Below, piece by piece: positions 57,267-64,000 of a DNA stretch of 64,000 nucleotides (positions are counted from its first letter, which is position 1; every line of letters begins with the position of its first letter). The notes under the pieces are model-generated. The model searched no databases. It worked only from the letters and a program-made list of their open reading frames with translations, and was not told where the DNA came from. A program made the position numbers and the translations under genes. The DNA is taken from positions 3,534,001 through 3,598,000 of the forward strand of contig NZ_CP028901.1 of NCBI RefSeq assembly GCF_003058465.1, in the 5' to 3' direction. Source of the DNA: Orrella marina (lineage in GTDB: Bacteria > Pseudomonadota > Gammaproteobacteria > Burkholderiales > Burkholderiaceae_B).

Positions 57267-58412
57267 TTAGGTGGGCCGGGAAGAAACCGGGGGCTGAGCC
57301 TTCAGAAAATCGATTGCTTCGCTGAGCGTGCCCTCAAAAAGGGTAGGCAAGTTTTTCTGCGCTCGCTGATAGGTGTACATTGGATCATAGTACTCGGTCA
57401 TCAGCGGTTCTATCCAGCTTGCATGCTGTTCTGATTTGCCTGTCTTTTCCTGGGCTTGCAGGGCGTCCTGGAGTTTTGCTTCAAGCTCTGCATAACGCTG
57501 CATTCCAAGGCGCTTGCGAAGGTTATGCAGACTGCGTGCAAGGTGATTCCGGTAGTGCTCAAAACCGGTTTGAGGTCCCAATGCCAGTTCGTAATCCTGA
57601 CGCAGATTGTCTATGTAGTCACGGCGTATCCGGTTGACCCGATCCTTGAGCTGCCCGGTGACCCATACCATTGACCCGCTCGCGGTTCGCTCCCTGAAGC
57701 ACTGCGGTATGGCACAACGACCGATCAGATGTGCTTCGTCCTCTACCGCAATCCTGCTGACACCTTTGTCGTGGAGTTTGAGCATGGCAATCGCTAGCTG
57801 ATTTTCAAAGTCGATCTGCGAGGGCTGTCGCTCGACTCGTCCGCCAAAGCTTGATCCCCGATGCTGGGCCAGTCCTTCCAGGTCGATCGCGTGGTTGATT
57901 GCATGGACCACGTCCGTCTTGCCACAACCGGTCAAGCCACCGATCAGTATGAAGTCGGTATCCGCTGAGAGCGTTTCAAGTTGCTGCAGCAGGAACTGGC
58001 GCATGGCCTTGTATCCGCCTGTGATGCGCGGAAATTCCACGCCGGCCTCGTGCAGCCAGGTCTGCGCGATCTGGGAGCGCAATCCGCCTCGGAAGCAATA
58101 CAAGGCACCGCCGGGATGGCGGCGTGCAAATTCAGCCCATGCCCTGACTCGTTCGGCTTTGATCTCGTCGCGTACGAGTTGGTGACCAAGCTCAATGGCG
58201 CTTTCCTGGCCAGACTCCTTGTAGCGGATCCCGACCTGATGGCGCTGCTCGTCATCCATCAGGGGGGCATTTTGTGCAGCCGGAAATGCACCTTGAGTGA
58301 ATTCAATGGGGGCCCTGACATCCAGCAGTGGCACGTCATGCAGAAAGATCTGCTTCAGATCGGTCCGCTGCGGCAAATTGCTGTTCACGACATCCTCAGG
58401 CACAAAAGTCAT
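57267..58412 (-). CDS. mnmH: tRNA 2-selenouridine synthase
   Basis: A 381-residue enzyme that replaces 2-thiouridine by 2-selenouridine in wobble position tRNAs via a geranylated intermediate. The N-terminal rhodanese domain has the active-site Cys in YCFRGGLRSQ; the following P-loop domain has LIGGLTGCGKTDVV. Start is taken at ATG 58412; a TTG at 58430 would overlap the M61 gene. No selD was found in the window. Confidence 0.9.
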   Translation of the reverse strand: MTFVPEDVVNSNLPQRTDLKQIFLHDVPLLDVRAPIEFTQGAFPAAQNAPLMDDEQRHQVGIRYKESGQESAIELGHQLVRDEIKAERVRAWAEFARRHPGGALYCFRGGLRSQIAQTWLHEAGVEFPRITGGYKAMRQFLLQQLETLSADTDFILIGGLTGCGKTDVVHAINHAIDLEGLAQHRGSSFGGRVERQPSQIDFENQLAIAMLKLHDKGVSRIAVEDEAHLIGRCAIPQCFRERTASGSMVWVTGQLKDRVNRIRRDYIDNLRQDYELALGPQTGFEHYRNHLARSLHNLRKRLGMQRYAELEAKLQDALQAQEKTGKSEQHASWIEPLMTEYYDPMYTYQRAQKNLPTLFEGTLSEAIDFLKAQPPVSSRPT

Positions 58413-58419
58413 GTTTTGC

Positions 58420-60201
58420 TCACTTATCAAGCGATATAACGGGCTGGATCTTGCATGCGGTCTTTCCCGGTGGGCTCAAGTCGACCTCAAAGCGCCTGAG
58501 AACGCCGTCCCTGAACGCATGGACGGCGACTCTGTCACCGGGATGGTGCATTCCAAGTACCCGTTTAAGCTGGGTGTTGTCGCCTGCCAGTTCGATTTCT
58601 GCCAGTGCGACCAGCTTGTCGTGAGCACTGATTCCTGCTCTGTGGGCTGCTCCTCCTTCAAGCACATTGCGAACGACGAACTGTCCATCCTGTGTCTTGA
58701 GGGTCAGGTCCAGACCTGGCAGTTCGTCAGTGCTGGTCCACGTCATCTCGTAGCCTGATCTTGCGAGCAGTGCCTCTAGCGGCACATCCTCGGCGCGGTA
58801 CACCCACTGCCGGATCTCCTGGCTGACGTCAACGCCCGTAGCCTCCTCAATGAGTGGAGCCAGTTCGGATTCGTCCAGCCCGCTGGGTGTCTGTGTGTAG
58901 AAGTCGCGCCCATATCGCTTCCACATGGCTCGCATGACGTCATCCAGACTCCGGCTCCGATGACTGCGCTCACGAATGATCAAGTCCAGACCCATCGCTG
59001 CCAGTGCACCCTTGGTGTAATAGCTCACGATGGCGTTTGGTGCGTTTTCGTCTTGCTTGTAGTACTTGGTCCAGGCATCAAAACTGCTTTGTGCGAGGCT
59101 TTGTTTGAAGCGACCCCCTCCGTTGTGAACCTGGTTGATGCCCTTGCAGATCTGCTTCAGATAGCCCGGAAGGTCCAGAACACCGCTGCGTAACAGCATC
59201 AGGTCATCGTAATAGGATGTGAAGCCCTCAAACACCCAGAGCAGGCGGGTGTGGGCAGGGCGGTCGAGCCGGTATGGTACGAACTCAGCAGGCTTGATCC
59301 GTTTGACATGCCATGTGTGAAAGTACTCATGGCTCACGAGCCCCAGAAAATCGGTGTACCCGTCCGGTGGAGTATTTTGACCTTTGGTAGGGAGATCTCG
59401 GCGTGCAAACATAAGCGCGGTAGACGCCCGGTGCTCAAGTCCGCCATATCCATTGTGTGTGACCATGAGCATAAAGACATATTTCTGCGAACAATCCAGA
59501 AAGGGCGGGTGTTGCGTGTCAGGTTCGAACAGCTCGATCTGCGACTCGCAGATCTTGCGAGTGTCTGCAGCAATTCGTTCCAGATCAAGGTTGGGGTAGT
59601 GTCCGGTGACTACAAACTCGTGCGCTGCACCGTGGGCTTTGAAGCGGACAACCTGTGGGGTACCAATCTCGAAAGGATGGTCGATCAGTGCGTCATAGTC
59701 CGGTGCCAGAAACGAGCCGATCAGCTTTTTGTCTTTCTTGCCGGGCTTCTTGCCGGCTGGCATGCTGGTGTACGCGCGCCAGTTGCTCGCGTGTGGTGGG
59801 TGCATGATGGTCAGTGCACACTCACAGTCCTCGAGCCCATGTGGCATCAGGAACAGACTGGTGCCGTTCAGAAAACAGTGGGTGTCGTCAAAGTGGGCCG
59901 TGCGAACCGATGAGTCCCAGGCGTAAATCACGATCTCGACCGTGAGTGCCTTGTCGCAGTTCTCAACGATCCACGTGTGGGAGTCCACCTGGCTTACTTC
60001 GATGGCAGACTTTCCGCAGAACGCCTTTAACGTTTCGATGTTTTTCGAGAAATCCCGGACCAGGTAACTTCCAGGAATCCAGGCGGGCATGCTCAGAATT
60101 TGCCTCTCTCGGTCTGGCGCCTCAATACGCAGTGTTACCTTGAGGCGATGCCCGGCAGGATCAAATGGATCAATCGAGTAATGTAGAGTTTGTCGTTTCA
60201 C
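58420..60201 (-). CDS. M61 family metallopeptidase (glycyl aminopeptidase-like) with PDZ domain
   Basis: A 593-residue protein. The M61 N-terminal domain (residues about 1-200) is followed by the zinc motif HEYFHTWH with a downstream Glu in LLWVFEGFTSYYDD, then a C-terminal PDZ domain (about 500-580, VRNVLEGGAAHRAGISAHDKLV). No signal peptide is evident, so it is probably cytosolic. It cleaves N-terminal Gly/Ala peptides in characterised homologues. Ends seven bp before mnmH and shares its direction. Confidence 0.85.
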   Translation of the reverse strand: MKRQTLHYSIDPFDPAGHRLKVTLRIEAPDRERQILSMPAWIPGSYLVRDFSKNIETLKAFCGKSAIEVSQVDSHTWIVENCDKALTVEIVIYAWDSSVRTAHFDDTHCFLNGTSLFLMPHGLEDCECALTIMHPPHASNWRAYTSMPAGKKPGKKDKKLIGSFLAPDYDALIDHPFEIGTPQVVRFKAHGAAHEFVVTGHYPNLDLERIAADTRKICESQIELFEPDTQHPPFLDCSQKYVFMLMVTHNGYGGLEHRASTALMFARRDLPTKGQNTPPDGYTDFLGLVSHEYFHTWHVKRIKPAEFVPYRLDRPAHTRLLWVFEGFTSYYDDLMLLRSGVLDLPGYLKQICKGINQVHNGGGRFKQSLAQSSFDAWTKYYKQDENAPNAIVSYYTKGALAAMGLDLIIRERSHRSRSLDDVMRAMWKRYGRDFYTQTPSGLDESELAPLIEEATGVDVSQEIRQWVYRAEDVPLEALLARSGYEMTWTSTDELPGLDLTLKTQDGQFVVRNVLEGGAAHRAGISAHDKLVALAEIELAGDNTQLKRVLGMHHPGDRVAVHAFRDGVLRRFEVDLSPPGKTACKIQPVISLDK

Positions 60202-60251
60202 GGTGTTATGTTATGAGCACGAAGCTTTTACAAGAATGAAAGGAGAATCGA

Positions 60252-61027
60252 ATGAGTGAGTCGCTGCTGCTTGAGCGGGTGGAGGGCCGCGTTGCCATTT
60301 TGACGCTAAACCGACCTAAGGCTCTCAATGCCCTTAATGACGCATTGATGGATGTTCTGGGTGCTGCATTGCTCAAGTATGACGCTGACGAAAACATCGG
60401 CGCAATCGTTTTGACGGGTAGCGAAAAAGCATTCGCCGCTGGCGCTGATATATCGGCCATGCATCAAAAATCATTCACCGAGGTTACCAGAGAGCAGTTT
60501 ATTTCAAGGAACTGGGAAACGATCCTCAAAGTTCGCAAGCCCGTCATTGCTGCGGTGTCAGGATACGCACTCGGGGCGGGTGTGAGCTCGCGATGATGTG
60601 CGACATGATCTTCGCATCGGACACAGCGAAGTTTGGTCAGCCAGAAATCAAACTGGGCATCATTCCAGGCGCAGGAGGAACACAGCGTCTTCCGAGGGCA
60701 ATCGGAAAGTCCAAGGCAATGGATATGGTTTTGACGGCGAGAATGATGGATGCGCAGGAAGCTGAGCGTGCCGGCCTGGTCTCGAGGGTCATTTCCGCTG
60801 ACAAGCTCATGGAACAGACGATCGAAGCTGCCACCGTGATCGCATCAATGTCACTACCTGCCGTGATCATGGCAAAAGAGTGTGTCAACCGCGCGTGGGA
60901 GTCTTCTCTGGCCGAAGGCGTGCTGGGCGAACGACGTCAGTTCTACTCGTTATTTGCGACCGATGACCAGAAGGAAGGTATGGCCGCCTTCCTTGAAAAA
61001 CGACAGCCAGACTTTAAACATAGTTAA
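60252..61027 (+). pseudogene. Enoyl-CoA hydratase/isomerase family protein, frameshifted
   Basis: Joined frames encode about 258 residues of a crotonase-fold enzyme that hydrates a 2-enoyl-CoA. The first part has VAILTLNRPKALNALNDALMD and the oxyanion-hole AAGADISAM; the frame shifts at four G (60573-60576). One extra base gives [20 protein letters not shown], with the catalytic Glu region continuing in [20 protein letters not shown] to the stop at 61027. Start at ATG 60252 after AGGAGA. With the sequence as given, translation would stop early. Confidence 0.85.
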
Positions 61028-61042
61028 ATCTGGTTACAACTT

Positions 61043-61072
61043 TTGCTTTCAGTTGCTTTTTCACGCTATACT
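61043..61072 (+). promoter_or_regulatory. Candidate atp operon promoter
   Basis: TTGCTT at 61043-61048 and TATACT at 61067-61072 with an 18-bp spacer form a plausible sigma-70 promoter about 125 bp before atpI, right after the enoyl-CoA hydratase stop. Confidence 0.5.
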
Positions 61073-61198
61073 CTTATGGCTTTGGGGTTTACAGGTAGTG
61101 AATTTCCTGTCAATCCTGATAAACCCGCTTAGGGAAAGTTCTGTATCACGCCGAGTTGGACAAGTCCGCCCGGCGTATTTTGTGAGTGACTGGGCATC

Positions 61199-61669
61199 AT
61201 GGATTCAAACTTTATGCATGGATTCCCGGTTGAGGGTAAAAGTGAGCCGGTCAGGCTGACTTCGGCCCAGAAAGCACAAATTGCAGCGCGTTCCCGGCGA
61301 GGGCTGGCAACGGTTTTGCTGGCACAAGCCGTATCCGGATTCTTGCTTAGTTTGCTCTTGTGGCTGTTTGTGGGGTGGGGAGCCGGTTTGAGTGCCTTGT
61401 GCGGCAGTATGAGTTACCTTGCGCCGAACGCTGTTTTCGTGGCGCGTCTGGTGTTGTCAACTTTCAGTGCCAAGGGGTCGGGTCCGATTATGTTCCTGCT
61501 CGGTAACGGACTGAAAGTCGTAGTCGCAATTGCCCTGCTCTGGGCCTTGTCCAGAGTGGACGGCGAGTGGGTTAACTGGCTTGCAGTCGTTGCGGGTCTG
61601 GTTGTGACGCTCAAGGGTTATTGGGTGGCTGTCTTGCTTACGGGCGGACGGGTCACCAAGCTAATGTAG
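61199..61669 (+). CDS. atpI: ATP synthase subunit I (AtpI/UncI)
   Basis: A 156-residue protein with four hydrophobic helices, a small assembly protein for the c-ring of the F0 sector. It is the usual first gene of the atp operon in betaproteobacteria. The tail GGRVTKLM ends near the atpB leader. Sequence conservation is low in this family, so the call rests largely on position and topology. Confidence 0.85.
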   Translation: MDSNFMHGFPVEGKSEPVRLTSAQKAQIAARSRRGLATVLLAQAVSGFLLSLLLWLFVGWGAGLSALCGSMSYLAPNAVFVARLVLSTFSAKGSGPIMFLLGNGLKVVVAIALLWALSRVDGEWVNWLAVVAGLVVTLKGYWVAVLLTGGRVTKLM

Positions 61670-61765
61670 AGGGTAGGCCGGATTTTTTACGTCCGGTTTG
61701 CGATGGGTCAAGCATTGCTGCGGATCTCAGGGTCTGTAGTGGTTTAACGAATAGAAAGGGTTTGC

Positions 61766-62647
61766 ATGGCTGCCGCTGGTGACGTCTCCCCCCAGTCCTA
61801 TTACATCCAGCACCATCTGGTGAATAACAACAACATTGGTGGACCACAACAGTTCATCGCGGACTTCAGTGTCATTAACTATGACTCGATGTTCTGGTCG
61901 TTGTTGATGGGTCTGATTGCTGTCTATTTCATGTGGCGCGGTGCGCGCCGTGCAACGGCCGGTGTCCCGGGAAAATGGCAGGCCGCTGTAGAGTTGCTTG
62001 TTGATATGGTTGACCAGCAAGCGCGCAGCATTGTTCCCAATGAGGAAAGTCGCAAGTTTATTTCTCCGCTGGCGCTGACTGTGTTTATCTGGATCGTGTT
62101 GATGAATGCACTGGATCTCGTTCCTGTGGATTTGATGCCCTGGATCTGGAAGACGACCGGGCTCGGTGCGCAAGTGGGTGACCCGCTTTACTATCACAAG
62201 ATTCTGCCAACGGCGGATCTGAACGTGCCGCTTGGTATGGCCTTTGGTGTGTTGCTTCTGATGTTCTACTATGGCATCAAGATCAAGCACTTCGGCGGAT
62301 TCGTGAAGGAACTGTTTACGGCTCCATTTCATGCGAACGGTTTTGCCGCAATTTTGCTGGCCCCTGCCAACTTTCTCCTGAACCTGGTCGAATATGCGGC
62401 GAAGTCAGTGTCCATGGGGATGCGACTGTTCGGAAACATGTTTGCTGGTGAACTGATTTTCATGCTGGTTGCCTTGCTTGGTGGCGCATTCACCGGATTC
62501 AATGGATCCAGCCTTGCGCTCGGCCTCGGTCACATTCTGGCTGGTTCAATCTGGGCAATCTTCCATATTTTGATTGTTTTGTTGCAAGGGTTCATCTTCA
62601 TGATGCTGACGCTGGTTTACCTCGGCCAGGCGCATGAAGGGCACTGA
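61766..62647 (+). CDS. atpB: ATP synthase F0 subunit a
   Basis: A 293-residue membrane subunit forming the proton half-channels. The N-terminal [15 protein letters not shown] leads into helices; the essential Arg lies in [15 protein letters not shown], and the C-terminus ends [18 protein letters not shown]. Length and motifs match the betaproteobacterial family. It is followed by atpE after 87 bp. Confidence 0.96.
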   Translation: MAAAGDVSPQSYYIQHHLVNNNNIGGPQQFIADFSVINYDSMFWSLLMGLIAVYFMWRGARRATAGVPGKWQAAVELLVDMVDQQARSIVPNEESRKFISPLALTVFIWIVLMNALDLVPVDLMPWIWKTTGLGAQVGDPLYYHKILPTADLNVPLGMAFGVLLLMFYYGIKIKHFGGFVKELFTAPFHANGFAAILLAPANFLLNLVEYAAKSVSMGMRLFGNMFAGELIFMLVALLGGAFTGFNGSSLALGLGHILAGSIWAIFHILIVLLQGFIFMMLTLVYLGQAHEGH

Positions 62648-62713
62648 CGGCAGAAAGACATAACAGTCGATCTGTTTTAACGAGTAGTACCACTTTTAAC
62701 TTTGATTTTTTGA

Positions 62714-62974
<261 letters not shown>

Positions 62975-62990
62975 TTGAATAGTGTCTCTC

Positions 62991-63012
62991 CTGCGCTCTT
63001 ACGGGAGCGCAG
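62991..63012 (+). terminator. Hairpin after atpE
   Basis: CTGCGCTC (62991-62998) pairs with GAGCGCAG (63005-63012). It sits between atpE and atpF without a T-tract, so it is probably a stabilising or attenuating hairpin that favours the high subunit-c stoichiometry and not a full terminator. Confidence 0.5.
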
Positions 63013-63129
63013 AACACTCACCGCCTGCTGTTGAGTCTGTTGTTTTATGACAGACCGATTGTGGGACATTCAGTCTAGTCAAGTGCTCCTCCACAAGGCG
63101 GACACTTCAGATGTGATAGGAAAACGACC

Positions 63130-63600
63130 GTGAATCTGAATGCGACTCTCTTCTTTCAGATGATCGTTTTTTTCGTGCTGGGTTGGGTCACGATGAAGTT
63201 CGTGTGGCCGCCTATTACGAAGGCGATCGAAGAGCGCCGGCAGAAAATTGCCGAGGGTCTGGCTGCCGCTGATAAAGGCAAGTCTGATCTTGCTCAAACC
63301 AAGGCCAGAATTGCAGCCATGGAAGAATCGGCCAAGTCCGATCTGCATGTGCGAGTGACTGAAGCCGAAAAGCACGGCGCTCATATCGTCGAGCAGGCTC
63401 GTGCTGAAGCTGAAAGCGAACGCGCACGCATTGTTGAGCAGGCCCGTCAGGAAGCTGCTCAGGAAATGCAACGTGCTCGCGAATCGCTGCGCAACGAGGT
63501 GGCCGACCTCGCCGTCCAGGGTGCTGGCCGGATTCTGCAGCGTGAAGTTGACGCGAAGGCCCACGCTGAGCTGCTTGCTCAGTTGAAGGCACAGCTTTAA
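63130..63600 (+). CDS. atpF: ATP synthase F0 subunit b
   Basis: A 156-residue peripheral stalk subunit: one N-terminal membrane helix (FFQMIVFFVLGWVTMKFVWPP) followed by a long charged coiled coil (RRQKIAEGLAAADKGKSDLA onward) that holds F1. The start follows AAACGACC, with a weak ribosome site; GTG at 63130 (GTGAATCTGAATG) is the initiation codon used. Confidence 0.94.
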   Translation: MNLNATLFFQMIVFFVLGWVTMKFVWPPITKAIEERRQKIAEGLAAADKGKSDLAQTKARIAAMEESAKSDLHVRVTEAEKHGAHIVEQARAEAESERARIVEQARQEAAQEMQRARESLRNEVADLAVQGAGRILQREVDAKAHAELLAQLKAQL

Positions 63601-63614
63601 TAGGCAGGCAAAAC

Positions 63615-64000
63615 ATGGCAGAGATTTCCACAGTTGCTCGTCCTTATGCGGAAGCCCTGTTTGCTGCAGTCAAGGCAGATGCGGCGGCGACCAAGGCGTG
63701 TGTAGAAGAATTGCGTGTGTTGACGGAACTCATGTCGATGGAGGACGTACGTATTGCGTTGTCCGATCCACGACTTGAGGATGATCAGCGCATCGAAATT
63801 TTGAACGCTCTGCTGCAGAACCAGCAGCTTTCGTCACAGATGCACAACTTTGTGCGCCTTCTGGTCGAGAACGACCGGTTGCTTCTGTTGCCAGTGATCA
63901 CCGAACAGTTCGAGTCCTTGAAGGACGCGGCAGAAGGTGTCGCGCAGGCTCAGATCACCAGTGCGTTTCCGCTTGATGACAATCAGGTTGCCGATCTGGT
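63615..64000 (+). CDS. atpH: ATP synthase F1 subunit delta (partial)
   Basis: The first 128 codons of AtpH lie inside the window, starting AEISTVARPYAEALFAAVKA, the family's typical N-terminus. It links the b-dimer to the top of F1. The reading frame is open to the window end. Normal length is about 180 residues. It starts 14 bp after the atpF stop. Confidence 0.95.
   Translation, partial: MAEISTVARPYAEALFAAVKADAAATKACVEELRVLTELMSMEDVRIALSDPRLEDDQRIEILNALLQNQQLSSQMHNFVRLLVENDRLLLLPVITEQFESLKDAAEGVAQAQITSAFPLDDNQVADL

Noticed and set aside
56620..57270. Open frames on both strands between the flavoprotein and mnmH
   Set aside because: High GC keeps frames open by chance; no conserved motif or start signal seen.

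Overview
The window reads as a chromosomal segment of a betaproteobacterium of the order Burkholderiales, most likely an Alcaligenaceae-type organism (inference). The reasons are the hemA-prfA-prmC-grxD-ubiX order, the atpI-B-E-F-H start of an ATP synthase operon, the many TRAP/TAXI and GntR-linked catabolic loci, and a Bordetella-like surface polysaccharide locus. The species cannot be named from the sequence alone.

Layout. (1) 1-3.7 kb: end of an AGCS-type amino acid/Na+ symporter, an FCD-type GntR regulator, an alpha/beta hydrolase and an acyl-CoA synthetase. (2) 3.8-24 kb: a large surface polysaccharide locus, all on the minus strand and read from right to left: rmlB, rmlA, an ABC exporter (wzm, wzt), two GT4 glycosyltransferases, ugd, a UDP-uronate 4-epimerase, a TviB/WbpO-type dehydrogenase, a MurJ/Wzx-like flippase, a Wzy/WaaL-like polymerase or ligase, two more GT4 enzymes, an AsnB-type amidotransferase, another GT4 and a WbpV-like epimerase/reductase. 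It carries parts of two export routes. (3) 24.1-27.7 kb: an overlapping five-gene operon in which a TauABC/SsuABC-like importer is bracketed by two paralogous uncharacterised proteins of about 180 residues. (4) 28.2-36.9 kb: a LeuCD-like hydro-lyase facing a six-gene catabolic operon (tautomerase-SnoaL fusion, isocitrate lyase/PEP mutase family lyase, N-carbamoylsarcosine-amidase-like hydrolase, two polysaccharide-deacetylase-like hydrolases, FAD dehydrogenase) with a divergent GntR/HutC regulator. I propose that this encodes breakdown of a cyclic imide of the maleimide type through dialkylmaleate and dialkylmalate. (5) 37.1-40.1 kb: a DctPQM TRAP transporter. (6) 40.2-44.9 kb: a damaged TAXI-TRAP locus (DUF1850 protein, truncated fused permease, IS1380-like element, TAXI receptor). 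(7) 45-48.6 kb: tenA, a cold-shock protein, a YheS-like ABC-F ATPase and tRNA-Phe. (8) 48.9-64 kb: housekeeping genes hemA, prfA, prmC, grxD, ubiX, an SDR, ttcA, folB, a flavoprotein, mnmH, an M61 peptidase, an enoyl-CoA hydratase and the start of the atp operon.

Seven otherwise well-conserved genes (asnB, one GT4, the FAD dehydrogenase, the fused TRAP permease, the TAXI receptor, the ABC-F ATPase and the enoyl-CoA hydratase) are each broken by a one-base change inside a G or C homopolymer. The uniform pattern suggests base-calling errors in the assembly more than seven real pseudogenes. These genes are annotated over their full reconstructed extent.
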